This document shows, one piece after another, positions 26,768 to 34,097 of a stretch of 64,000 bases of DNA. The notes beneath the pieces are model-generated. The model was not told where the DNA came from. It searched no databases and saw only the letters and a program-made list of their open reading frames with translations. Source of the DNA: an uncultured Eubacteriales bacterium (GTDB lineage: Bacteria > Bacillota > Clostridia > Oscillospirales > Acutalibacteraceae); assembly GCA_905198155.1 (NCBI GenBank), contig CAJKBQ010000014.1:10892-74891 (forward strand), read 5' to 3'. The translations under genes and the position numbers were made by a program. The stretch's first letter is position 1; each line of letters starts with the position of its first letter.

Positions 26768-28162
26768 ATGTCAACCGAAGATGGGATTCCGTTATTTCCG
26801 CTCCTCAGAGGAGCAGATTCGCTTGCGGTTTCGGCGCAGGCCGGGGAAATGGTTCAGCAGCTGCTGGTGCTGGCGGCGCTGATTTTGGTCAATGCATTTT
26901 TCGCCGCGTCTGAAATCGCGATCATCTCCGTCAACGACGTGCGCATCCGCCGGATGGCCGACGACGGCGACCGCCGCGCCAAACGGCTGCTGCGGCTGAC
27001 GCGCGACACCAGCCGGTTTCTGGCGGCGATTCAGATCGGCGTCACGCTGGCCGGGTTTCTGTCGTCCGCATCGGCGGCGCAGAGCTTTTCGGAACCGCTG
27101 GCGCAGGCGCTGACGTTCCTGCCGTTTCCGGCCGGGACGGTGCGCACCATCGCGATGGTGCTGGTGACGGTTGTGCTGTCGTTTTTCTCGCTGATTTTCG
27201 GCGAACTGGTGCCGAAGAAAATCGCGATGCAGAAAGCGGAGCCGCTGGCGCTGGCGGTCAGCGGGGCGCTGACGGGCATCCTGACGGTGTTCCGGCCGTT
27301 TGTGGCGCTGCTGTCGGCGGCAACCAACGGCGTGCTGCGGCTGATGGGCATTGACCCGCACGCGGAGGAAAGCGCCGTGACGGAGGAGGATATCCTGTCC
27401 ATGGTGGACGAAGGCGAAGAGCATGGCGTGCTGGAAGAAAACACCAAAGATATGATTTCCAACATCTTCGACTTCGGCGACACGTCGGTGGCGGAGCTGA
27501 TGACGCACCGCACCGAGGTGGTTGCGATTGCGGACACGGCGTCGATCATGGATGCGGTGCGGCTGGCGCAGGCGGAGGGGTATTCGCGGATCCCGGTATA
27601 CCACGAAACCATCGACGACATCCGCGGGATTCTGTATGTGAAAGACCTGCTCCAGTTCGTCGGGTACCAAACGCCCGACGTGCCGATCACGCGGCTGATG
27701 CACGCGGCGCATTATGTGCCGGAAGTGAAAAAATGCAGCGATTTGTTCGCCGAAATGACGGCCAAAAAGCTGCAGATGGCCGTGGTGTGCGACGAATACG
27801 GCGGGACGTCCGGGATTATCACAATGGAGGATTTGCTGGAATCGATCGTCGGCAGCATTCAGGACGAATACGACGACGAGGAAGCGGAGATTTCCCGGAT
27901 CGGCGAAAATACATTTACCGTGGACGGCGCGACGGCGCTGGACGAAGTATCCGGGCTGATCGACACCGAGCTGCCGGAGGGCGACTACGACACCATCGCC
28001 GGGTTCCTGGTGGATCGGCTGGGGCGGATTCCGGAGTCGGGCGAGCACCCGACGGTGGAGTACGAAGGCAATAAATTTATGGTGCAGGCGGTCGAGGATC
28101 GGCGCATCGCGCAGATTCTGATCGAGAAAAAGCACGACCCGGCGCCGGAAGCATCGGAATGA
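26768..28162 (+). CDS. Hemolysin-family protein (CNNM, CBS pair, CorC/HlyC domains)
   Basis: 464-residue inner-membrane protein of the CNNM/CorC group, linked to magnesium or cobalt efflux; the name 'hemolysin' is historical. The CNNM membrane domain spans ~25-210 with LVNAFFAASEIAIISVNDVR and SLIFGELVPKKIAMQKAEPL. Two CBS domains follow (MTHRTEVVAIADTASIMDAV; RGILYVKDLLQFVGYQTPD), then MAVVCDEYGGTSGIITMEDL joining to the CorC_HlyC domain (TFTVDGATALDEVSGLID). Length and domain order are canonical. AAAGGATTTTG precedes the ATG. Confidence 0.93.
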   Translation: MSTEDGIPLFPLLRGADSLAVSAQAGEMVQQLLVLAALILVNAFFAASEIAIISVNDVRIRRMADDGDRRAKRLLRLTRDTSRFLAAIQIGVTLAGFLSSASAAQSFSEPLAQALTFLPFPAGTVRTIAMVLVTVVLSFFSLIFGELVPKKIAMQKAEPLALAVSGALTGILTVFRPFVALLSAATNGVLRLMGIDPHAEESAVTEEDILSMVDEGEEHGVLEENTKDMISNIFDFGDTSVAELMTHRTEVVAIADTASIMDAVRLAQAEGYSRIPVYHETIDDIRGILYVKDLLQFVGYQTPDVPITRLMHAAHYVPEVKKCSDLFAEMTAKKLQMAVVCDEYGGTSGIITMEDLLESIVGSIQDEYDDEEAEISRIGENTFTVDGATALDEVSGLIDTELPEGDYDTIAGFLVDRLGRIPESGEHPTVEYEGNKFMVQAVEDRRIAQILIEKKHDPAPEASE

Positions 28163-28185
28163 ACGGCCATTTTTTGCAAAAGGGC

Positions 28186-28214
28186 TTGACATTTTCCGTT
28201 TGTGCGTGTACAAT
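28186..28214 (+). promoter_or_regulatory. Promoter of DUF1292 gene
   Basis: Perfect TTGACA (28186-28191) and TACAAT (28209-28214), 17-bp spacing, about 46 bp upstream of ATG 28261. Confidence 0.88.
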
Positions 28215-28260
28215 AGAAACACAGACCCCATATTATTGATTGAAAAAGGAGATTTGCCCC

Positions 28261-28566
28261 ATGGACGAATTTGCGGCAGACCTGCTGACGCTGACGGATG
28301 ACGACGGCGTCGAAACGGAATTTCAGATTCTGGATCAGATTGACACCGACGAAGGCCACTTTATGGCGCTGCTGCCGGTCGAAGAAGCCGACGACGAGGA
28401 CGAAAACGGTTCCTATTATATCCTGCGCGAAGAAGAGGACGAAAACGGCGAGCCGATGCTGGCCGAAGTCGAGGACGAAGCGCTGCTCGATCGCTTGGCG
28501 GCGATTTTTGAGGCGCACTTTGACGAGATGTACGCCGACGACGAGGAAGACGGCGACGCGGAATAA
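28261..28566 (+). CDS. DUF1292-family acidic protein
   Basis: 101-residue, very acidic cytoplasmic protein. The DUF1292 pattern is clear: LLTLTDDDGVETEFQILDQI, then FMALLPVEEADDEDENGSYY and ILREEEDENGEP, ending in a short helix. In Bacillus and clostridia relatives (YrzB type) often lie near yrrK and alaS; the role is unknown. Start ATG 28261 follows AAAGGAG; an upstream in-frame ATG at 28240 precedes the ribosome site and is not used. It has its own promoter and lies just before a 6S RNA candidate. Confidence 0.9.
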   Translation: MDEFAADLLTLTDDDGVETEFQILDQIDTDEGHFMALLPVEEADDEDENGSYYILREEEDENGEPMLAEVEDEALLDRLAAIFEAHFDEMYADDEEDGDAE

Positions 28567-28615
28567 TTCCGCGCTGCGCTGCGTATACTGTTGGTAGGCG
28601 CAATCGACGGAAAAA

Positions 28616-28822
28616 GCAATCCTGCGCGGTTCGCGGACTGCGTTTTTATAACCCTACAATTGAAATAAACGGGAGCTTGGCTCCGGCGGCGGATTGCAGA
28701 CCTCCCGGCGCATTCTTTGAAATGCGGCGGACGAAGGGAGCGTGAACCCGTTGGGCGGGCACCCACCTGCTGTCAAGTAGCAGGTTATTTAATTCGCGAT
28801 ACGGCCGGGTGGGATTTTTTTC
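28616..28822 (+). ncRNA. ssrS: 6S RNA candidate
   Basis: About 205-nt structured, non-coding stretch. Closing helix: AATCC (28618-28622) pairs with GGATT (28812-28816), and inside it CGCGGA (28632-28637) pairs with TTCGCG near 28790. The 3' side contains GGGCACCCACCT followed by a small hairpin (ACCTGCT/AGCAGGT), which I recognise as typical of Firmicute 6S RNAs. The middle holds further stems (CGGGAG/CTCCCG) giving the rod shape. It ends in a T-run. 6S RNA mimics an open promoter and sequesters RNA polymerase. The exact ends and promoter are unproven. Confidence 0.65.
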
Positions 28823-28835
28823 GGAAATTGCGTGT

Positions 28836-28880
28836 GCCGCCGTGCAGCCCTTTTACAGGGGGCGGCACGGCGGCTTTTTT
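28836..28880 (+). terminator. Intrinsic terminator
   Basis: GCCGCCGTGC (28836-28845) pairs with GCACGGCGGC (28865-28874), followed by TTTTTT. Probably ends the DUF1292/6S transcript. Confidence 0.88.
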
Positions 28881-28915
28881 GCGCGCCGAATTTCAATCTG
28901 CCCAAATTTTTGCCG

Positions 28916-28941
28916 AAAAACGCCCAAAGTCGGGCGTTTTT
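28916..28941. terminator. Second, short bidirectional terminator
   Basis: AAAAACGCCC (28916-28925), loop AAAGTC, GGGCGTTTTT (28932-28941). It insulates the upstream 6S region from the PFK gene. Confidence 0.85.
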
Positions 28942-29045
28942 CCGTCTTTTCAAACCGCCGAAAATGTGCTAAAATAAGTTGGATCAAAAATTTCGACCAT
29001 TTTTTCTAAAATTACAACCATTTTTGAAAACCGGAGGATTTGCTT

Positions 29046-30251
29046 ATGATGAACATTGCGGTGGCGCAGTCCGGCGGGCCGACCTGCGTAATCAATGCTT
29101 CGCTGCTGGGCGTGTTCCGCGCGGCACAGGCCAGCGGCGCGGTGGATCGGGTGTACGGTTCGGTGCACGGGATCGAAGGGGTGCTGGACGGCGAGCTGGT
29201 CAACCTGAACGAGCGGCTGGCGAATCCGGACAGTCAGCAGCTGCTGCGGCAGACGCCCGGCGCGGCGCTGGGGTCGTGCCGGTGCAAGCTGCCGGACCCG
29301 GCGAGCGGGGATCCAGTGTACGAGCAGATTGCGGCGCGGTTCCGCGAATACGGGATTGGGGCGTTTTTCTACATCGGCGGCAACGATTCGATGGACACGG
29401 CGGCGAAGCTGGCATCGTACTTCGGCGCGCACGACATTCCGGTGCGGGTGATCGGCGTACCGAAAACGATCGACAACGACCTGCTGCACACCGACCACAC
29501 ACCGGGATTTGGGTCGGCGGCGCGGTATTTGGCGGTCACGATGCAGGAGATTATCCGCGATTGCTGCGCGTACCGGCTGCAATCGGTGACGGTGGTCGAA
29601 GTGATGGGGCGCAGCGCCGGGTGGCTGACGGCGTCGTGCTGCGTGCTGCGTGATATGGGCGAAGAAGCGCCGCACCTGATTTATCTGCCGGAGGGCGCGT
29701 TCAGCGAGGCGCAGTTCCTGGCGGATGTGCGGGCGCTGCTGAAAACGCACCGCACGGTGATTGCGGCGGTGTCGGAAGGTGTGACGCCGACGGATGCGGC
29801 GGGGTACCAGTCCGGGGCACTGGATGCGTTCGGCCACAAGTATTTGTCCGGGATCGGCAAGCATTTGGAGCAGGCGGTTAAGGCGCAGATCGGGTGCAAG
29901 GTGCGGTCGATTGAGCTGAACGTGATGCAGCGGTGCGCGTCGCACCTGGCGTCGGAGACCGATTTGGCGGAAGCGGAGACCATTGGCGGTGCAGCAGTGC
30001 GCGCGGCGCTGGCCGGAGAAACCGGGCGGATGATGGTGTTCCGCCGCGTATCGGACGCGCCGTACCGCGTGGAGATCGATTCGGTCGATGCGGCGCTGGC
30101 GGCCAACGGCGAACGGTGCTTCCCAATGGCATGGATTACGCCGGCGCAGAACAATGTGACCGATGATGCGCTTGCATATTTCCGCCCGCTGATTCAGGGC
30201 GAGCCGGTGATTCGGATGCGCGGCGGGCTGCCGGAGATGTGGCGGTTGTGA
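29046..30251 (+). CDS. PPi-type 6-phosphofructokinase
   Basis: 401-residue phosphofructokinase of the long bacterial clade, distinct from the 320-residue PfkA in this window. The nucleotide site is GGNDS (111-115) and the catalytic loop PKTIDND (139-145). Asp at the second position after GG and Lys140 are the known marks of pyrophosphate-dependent enzymes, blocking the ATP alpha-phosphate site. MGRSAGWLTA is the substrate segment. The enzyme would catalyse the reversible PPi-linked conversion of fructose 6-phosphate and fructose 1,6-bisphosphate. ATG 29046 is 8 nt after GGAGG; a TTG two codons earlier is too close. Promoter weak (TAAAAT at 28970-28975). Confidence 0.88.
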   Translation: MMNIAVAQSGGPTCVINASLLGVFRAAQASGAVDRVYGSVHGIEGVLDGELVNLNERLANPDSQQLLRQTPGAALGSCRCKLPDPASGDPVYEQIAARFREYGIGAFFYIGGNDSMDTAAKLASYFGAHDIPVRVIGVPKTIDNDLLHTDHTPGFGSAARYLAVTMQEIIRDCCAYRLQSVTVVEVMGRSAGWLTASCCVLRDMGEEAPHLIYLPEGAFSEAQFLADVRALLKTHRTVIAAVSEGVTPTDAAGYQSGALDAFGHKYLSGIGKHLEQAVKAQIGCKVRSIELNVMQRCASHLASETDLAEAETIGGAAVRAALAGETGRMMVFRRVSDAPYRVEIDSVDAALAANGERCFPMAWITPAQNNVTDDALAYFRPLIQGEPVIRMRGGLPEMWRL

Positions 30252-30683
30252 GGGGGAAAATTGATACGGTACGATTTCGCACTGCAATACTTTAATCCCG
30301 GAGGATGTTGAAGGGCAACTCCCTCAGCCTCTCGGCAGCACGCCGCCGACGCAGTCGCGGCCGCGAGGGAGCCATGTATTGAAAGATCCATGAAGTCGGG
30401 GAAAAACTTCGGCCGAAAGTTCTTTATCTTCACACAATATCCCGGCAACACGACCCCCAGGCTCCCTCGCGAGGGAGCTGGCAGCGGTCGACGCAGTCAC
30501 CGCGTGCAGCGCCTGAGGGAGTTGCCTTCGGCCGCAGTATTGTACCGCGTTGCGCAATTTTTGCGGTACGATTTCGCGCTGCAAGACTTTAATCCCTGAG
30601 GGAGTTGCCTTTCACACACGCCGGGACCGGAGGTTGCAGATAAATCCAAAAAATTCCTGCACCCCGCAAAAAAATACCACAGC
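30252..30683. other. Repeat-bearing intergenic DNA
   Basis: First half of an 860-bp gap after the PFK gene. It contains the repeat structure listed separately and no credible gene; short open frames lack ribosome sites. Confidence 0.6.
30267..30609. repeat. Compound direct and inverted repeat (REP-like element)
   Basis: Two 33-bp direct copies (30267-30299 and 30564-30596, both beginning CGGTACGATTTCGC) differ at two positions. Between them lie inverted arms: GGCAACTCCCTCAG (30314-30327) with CTGAGGGAGTTGCC (30513-30526, and again at 30596-30609), and GCGAGGGAGCC (30363-30373) with GGCTCCCTCGC (30460-30470). CTCCCTC/GAGGGAG-type elements recur in many Oscillospirales genomes. It codes for nothing and looks like a non-autonomous mobile or REP element. 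Confidence 0.7.
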
Positions 30684-30724
30684 AAAAGCGCCTGCCGATC
30701 GGCTTTTATCGGCAGGCGCTTTTG
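30684..30724. terminator. Perfect 16-bp bidirectional terminator
   Basis: AAAAGCGCCTGCCGAT (30684-30699) and ATCGGCAGGCGCTTTT (30708-30723) with an 8-nt loop. It lies directly after the stop of the minus-strand small peptide gene at 30770. Confidence 0.9.
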
Positions 30725-30769
30725 CGAGAGTGGTTGGTTGAAAGGAAGAATATAAGGATGTGTACGCAA

Positions 30770-30886
30770 TTAAGCAATAACAGTGGACACCTGCACACCC
30801 GGAATCATCAGAATCAACAGGACTCCGAGCAGGCACAGGCCGATGAATGCATACGGCAGCATGGAAAAGAACAAACGTTTATTCAT
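30770..30886 (-). CDS. 38-residue single-pass membrane peptide
   Basis: A short gene with a clear AAGGAGG ribosome site 7 nt before ATG 30886. It encodes a 38-residue peptide: a short basic N-terminus (MNKRLFFSML) followed by one long hydrophobic segment (PYAFIGLCLLGVLLILMIPG) and a short tail. A strong terminator lies just after the stop, and a striking operator array lies 80 bp upstream, so this is a complete transcription unit. It could be a membrane-complex subunit, a small regulator, or a toxin-like peptide; nothing in the sequence decides. I do not recognise a family. Confidence 0.65.
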   Translation of the reverse strand: MNKRLFFSMLPYAFIGLCLLGVLLILMIPGVQVSTVIA

Positions 30887-30966
30887 GATGATTCCTCCTT
30901 GTGTTTTGGTGTGTAGCTGTATCGTCTGGATATATCATAGCACATCCGCGCGCAAAAGGGAAGAAA

Positions 30967-31005
30967 GGTTACAACAATGTAACCTATTTGTAACCGTTTG
31001 TAACC
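30967..31005 (-). promoter_or_regulatory. GGTTACA operator array
   Basis: Four copies of the heptamer GGTTACA/TGTAACC: a palindrome GGTTACAACAATGTAACC (30967-30984), then TGTAACC at 30989 and 30999. The three same-orientation copies have 11- and 10-bp periods, one helical turn. On the minus strand they precede a TATGAT -10-like box (near 30940) for the small peptide gene. The layout recalls OmpR/PhoB-type direct repeats. Confidence 0.65.
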
Positions 31006-31062
31006 TTTTATCTGTGTTTTGCCCAAAAATCAACCATTAAAATTAGTGAATATTCCAAAAAA

Positions 31063-31103
31063 CAAAAAAACAATGCGCGCACCCGGCTTTGGTGCGCGCA
31101 TTG
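31063..31103 (-). terminator. Terminator of ECF transporter gene
   Basis: CAATGCGCGCACC (31071-31083), loop CGGCTTT, GGTGCGCGCATTG (31091-31103). On the minus strand it is followed by TTTTTTT. It ends 11 bp after the gene stop. Confidence 0.88.
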
Positions 31104-31114
31104 TGCCGAAAAAG

Positions 31115-31702
31115 TTACAGACGCAGCTGCTTTTTGCCGACCTGCACAATCCGTGCGATGGCGGCGCTCAGTACGGCGTTGACGGAAAATTCGACGAGGA
31201 AATTCACGCCGACCATCACGATGAACAGGTAGTACACCGCGTTCGATCCGTTGGCAAAATCTTGCAGGGCAGGACGAAAAATGGTTAGCATTCCGATGGC
31301 GAATACCCCGGTGTTCACGATCGGCGCGCTCAGGGCGGCGAGGATGCAGCCCAGCGTTTCCCGTTTGGCCAGCGCTTTGGCGATCAACCCGGCGGCCAGT
31401 CCGCACAGCACGGCTTTGCCCATCGCGACCACGATCAGCCCGAACGGACTGGCGGCCCACAGGATGTTGGTGAATTCGTCGGCGCCGGAGATACCGGCGA
31501 TGATGGTGATGAGGCCGAACACCGCGCCCAGTCCGGCGCCGGCGGCAGGCCCCAGCAATACCGCGCCCACCACGATGGGCACCAGCGTCAGCGAAATCGG
31601 GATCGGCCCGATGCGGATGCCGCTGGCAACGGTTTGCAGGACGATGACCAGCGCGGTCAGAATGGCCAGCGCGGTCAGGCGGATGATGCGATCTTTTTTC
31701 AT
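31115..31702 (-). CDS. ECF transporter S component, probably for pantothenate
   Basis: 195-residue membrane protein with about six helices, the substrate-binding subunit of an energy-coupling-factor vitamin importer. The N-terminal LTALAILTALVIVLQTV, then IGPIPISLTLVPIVVGAVLL and the glycine-rich AAGAGLGAVFGLITIIAG are typical of ECF S components. It would work with the shared EcfA/A'/T module encoded elsewhere. Its place directly downstream of the pantothenate kinase gene coaX suggests pantothenate (PanT-like), by context only. ATG 31702 follows AAGGAGG. Confidence 0.8.
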   Translation of the reverse strand: MKKDRIIRLTALAILTALVIVLQTVASGIRIGPIPISLTLVPIVVGAVLLGPAAGAGLGAVFGLITIIAGISGADEFTNILWAASPFGLIVVAMGKAVLCGLAAGLIAKALAKRETLGCILAALSAPIVNTGVFAIGMLTIFRPALQDFANGSNAVYYLFIVMVGVNFLVEFSVNAVLSAAIARIVQVGKKQLRL

Positions 31703-31765
31703 AAAAATAACCTCCTTGCTGTTGCTCCCGGCTTGCGGGATGCAGCGCAATTGATTTATTTCAAC

Positions 31766-31787
31766 AAAGCCGGATCGAATCGGCTTT
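31766..31787 (-). other. Hairpin overlapping the coaX stop codon
   Basis: AAAGCCG (31766-31772), 8-nt loop, CGGCTTT (31781-31787). On the minus strand a weak T-rich tail follows, so it may partly terminate coaX transcripts ahead of the transporter gene. Confidence 0.5.
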
Positions 31788-32550
31788 ATTGATTCCGTTC
31801 ATATAAAATCCGCAGCCCGTCGAGCAGCAGATTTTCGTCGAGCAGCACTTCGCGGCGGCAGCACGGCACGATCTGGTGCGCGAGGCCGCCCGTCGCGACG
31901 ACGGTGCACGGCGCGCCCAGCTCCGCTTCGATCCGGTCGCACAGCCCGTCGATCATGGCGGCGGAGCCGTACACGGAGCCGGAGGTCATGCAGTCGATGG
32001 TGTTGGCGCCGATCACGCGCTGCGGCGCGTCCAGGCTGATTTGCGGCAGCTGCGACGTGCGGCTGCACAGTGCGTCCAGGCTGATGCGCACGCCGGGGAG
32101 GATGATCCCGCCGACCATGTTTTTCTGCGCGTCCAGCACCGACATGGTGGTGGCGGTGCCCATATCGATGATGACCGCGGGGCACGGGTAGCGGTCGATG
32201 GCCGCCACGCACCCGGCAACCAGGTCAGCGCCTAGCGTGGCGGGATTGTCAATGCGGATGTTCAGCCCGGTGCGGATTCCCGGTCCCACCTGCAGCGGCT
32301 CGGTCGCCGTGATTTTTTTGACGGCGCGCGAGATATACGCCGTCAGCGGCGGCACCACCGAGCTGATGATCGAGCCGGTGATCCCCGCGGCAGAGACGCC
32401 GTTGATATCCAGAATATCGCGCAGCTCAATGGCGTACTGGTCCTCCATCCGGGAGCGGTCGGTCGCCATGCGCGAGATGAACAGCAGTTCCTTGCCCAGG
32501 TAGCAGCCGATGGTGATGTTGGTGTTTCCGATATCCAAAGCCAGAATCAT
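31786..32550 (-). CDS. coaX: Type III pantothenate kinase
   Basis: First enzyme of coenzyme A synthesis, phosphorylating pantothenate with ATP; the CoaX form needs a monovalent cation and is not inhibited by CoA. The 254-residue protein of the acetate-kinase fold has DIGNTNITIGCY at the N-terminus (phosphate loop), then LGADLVAGCVAA, the catalytic region VIIDMGTATTMSVLD, and GGIILPGVRISLDAL. AAGGAAGG precedes the ATG. Followed by the ECF S-component gene, giving an uptake-plus-activation pair. Confidence 0.95.
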   Translation of the reverse strand: MILALDIGNTNITIGCYLGKELLFISRMATDRSRMEDQYAIELRDILDINGVSAAGITGSIISSVVPPLTAYISRAVKKITATEPLQVGPGIRTGLNIRIDNPATLGADLVAGCVAAIDRYPCPAVIIDMGTATTMSVLDAQKNMVGGIILPGVRISLDALCSRTSQLPQISLDAPQRVIGANTIDCMTSGSVYGSAAMIDGLCDRIEAELGAPCTVVATGGLAHQIVPCCRREVLLDENLLLDGLRILYERNQ

Positions 32551-32601
32551 GTGGGATCCTTCCTTTTCGCAAATTGACCGCGGATGTGTGCCCGCACTAT
32601 C

Positions 32602-32629
32602 AGTATACCATTTTTTCGGCGCGTTGCAA
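32602..32629 (-). promoter_or_regulatory. coaX promoter
   Basis: Minus-strand TTGCAA (32624-32629) and TATACT (32602-32607), 16-bp spacing, about 50 bp before the coaX start. Confidence 0.75.
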
Positions 32630-32670
32630 AGGCCTTGTGCAAATTTTTTTTGAAGAATTGCAAAAAAAGA

Positions 32671-32699
32671 TGGTCAAACGCGCATTTTCGTGATACAAT
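32671..32699 (+). promoter_or_regulatory. Promoter of MBL hydrolase gene
   Basis: TGGTCA (32671-32676) and TACAAT (32694-32699), 17-bp spacing, about 38 bp before ATG 32738. The -35 box matches four of six consensus bases. Confidence 0.65.
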
Positions 32700-32737
32700 A
32701 GAATCCAAAACTCAATTTGGCGGAAGGAATGCAGAAA

Positions 32738-33529
32738 ATGTCAAGATTTTTCCCGTTATTCAGCGGAAGCAGCGGAAATTGTACATATATCGGCAGCGGC
32801 GAGGACGGCATCCTGATCGACGCGGGCGTGTCGGCCAAGCGGATGACAAAGATGATGGACGAAGTGGGGATCCGGATCCCGTCGCTGACGGGCATCTTCG
32901 TGACGCACGAGCATTCCGACCACACGCGCGGGCTGCGCGTGTTCGCCAAAAAGTACCATCTTCCGGTCTTTGCGTCGCCCGGCACGGCGGCGGCGCTGCG
33001 CGAACAGGGGCTGATTGACCCGGTCACGCCGCTGATCGAGATCGGCACGAAGCGGATGGACTGCGGGACGCTGACGGTGCAGCCGTTTCACATTTCGCAC
33101 GACTGCCGCGAGGGGTACGGGTACCGCATTGCGATGCCGGACGGCCGGTTCGCCGGGGTGGCGACCGACGTGGGGTATTTCAGCGACGAGGTGTACCGCG
33201 GGCTGTTCGGGTGCGATTTGGTGATTATCGAGTCCAACCACGACGTGCGGATGCTGCAAAACGGGCCGTACCCGTATCCGCTGAAACAGCGGATTCTGTC
33301 CGACTTGGGGCATCTGTCGAACGATGCGTGCGCGGGGGCGCTGGTGAAGCTGGTGCAGAGCGGGACGTCGCGGATTGTGCTGGCGCACCTGAGCCGCGAA
33401 AACAATCTGCCGGAGCTGGCGTATCAGACGGCGATGGCAGAACTGAAACTGCATGGGCTGCTGGAACACATTGACTTTGAGCTGTCGGTGGCGCAGCCGG
33501 AAAACGACGGCGTGGTGATACTGTTTTAA
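32738..33529 (+). CDS. MBL-fold metallo-hydrolase (YycJ/WalJ type)
   Basis: 263-residue metallo-beta-lactamase-fold protein. The metal-binding motif HEHSDH (in FVTHEHSDHTRGLRVFAKKY) and the further ligands in HISHDCREGYGY, ATDVGY and LAHLSRENN are visible. The N-terminus FFPLFSGSSGNCTYIG is typical of YycJ/WalJ, a nuclease-like protein linked to cell-wall control in some Firmicutes. Its neighbour rlmH also follows yycJ in Bacillus, which supports this subfamily. ATG 32738 is 7-9 nt after GGAAGGA. It lies 28 bp before rlmH in the same transcript. Confidence 0.9.
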   Translation: MSRFFPLFSGSSGNCTYIGSGEDGILIDAGVSAKRMTKMMDEVGIRIPSLTGIFVTHEHSDHTRGLRVFAKKYHLPVFASPGTAAALREQGLIDPVTPLIEIGTKRMDCGTLTVQPFHISHDCREGYGYRIAMPDGRFAGVATDVGYFSDEVYRGLFGCDLVIIESNHDVRMLQNGPYPYPLKQRILSDLGHLSNDACAGALVKLVQSGTSRIVLAHLSRENNLPELAYQTAMAELKLHGLLEHIDFELSVAQPENDGVVILF

Positions 33530-33557
33530 GCGAACGGAAAGGAGCGGGGAGACGGGG

Positions 33558-34040
33558 ATGCTGTCGGTACAGATTGTGTGCGTGGGCAAGCTGAAAGAAG
33601 CCTATTGGCGCGATGCGTGCGCCGAATACGCCAAGCGGATGGCGCCGTTCTGCAGGTTCCGGATCACGGAGGTGGACGAGGCGCGCGTGCCGGAGGGCGC
33701 GTCCCCGGCGCAGATTGACGACGCGCTGCGGCAGGAGGGCGCGCGGCTGCGCAGCCACACCCCGCCCGGCAGCTGGGTGGCGGCGATGTGCATCGAAGCG
33801 ACGCCGCAGCCGTCGGAAGCGCTGGCCGCGAAGCTGGCGTCGCTGACGGTGCGCGGGGTGAGCAGCGTGGCGTTTTGGATCGGCGGGTCGTGGGGACTGG
33901 CGCCGGAGCTGAAACGGACGTGCGACTGCCGGATCTCGATGTCGCCGATGACGTTCCCGCATCAGCTGGCGCGGGTGATGCTGTGCGAACAGCTGTACCG
34001 CGCGTGCCAGATCAACGCAGGCGGGAAATATCACAAATAA
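33558..34040 (+). CDS. rlmH: 23S rRNA (pseudouridine1915-N3)-methyltransferase
   Basis: SPOUT-family methyltransferase that modifies pseudouridine 1915 in helix 69 of 23S rRNA, using S-adenosylmethionine. The 160-residue protein has the N-terminal IVCVGKLKEAYWRDACAEY, the SAM-knot glycine loop FWIGGSWGLAPEL and the C-terminal MTFPHQLARVMLCEQLYRA ending YHK, all standard. AAAGGAGCGGGGA precedes ATG 33558. It forms a pair with the upstream MBL hydrolase. Confidence 0.96.
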   Translation: MLSVQIVCVGKLKEAYWRDACAEYAKRMAPFCRFRITEVDEARVPEGASPAQIDDALRQEGARLRSHTPPGSWVAAMCIEATPQPSEALAAKLASLTVRGVSSVAFWIGGSWGLAPELKRTCDCRISMSPMTFPHQLARVMLCEQLYRACQINAGGKYHK

Positions 34041-34097
34041 TAATCCGGTACGGATTATTTGCACAAATTAATACAAATCGGAAAGGAAGATGCGCTT

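Noticed and set aside
26768..28162. Hemolysin toxin
   Set aside because: The CNNM/CBS/CorC architecture is an ion-transport type; the hemolysin name is historical.
30267..30609. Possible CRISPR or attachment site
   Set aside because: Copies are two only, partly inverted, and there is no integrase or cas gene.
31703..31785. Vitamin riboswitch ahead of the ECF S-component gene
   Set aside because: The leader is only ~80 nt and shows a single hairpin at the coaX stop; no known riboswitch core is present.
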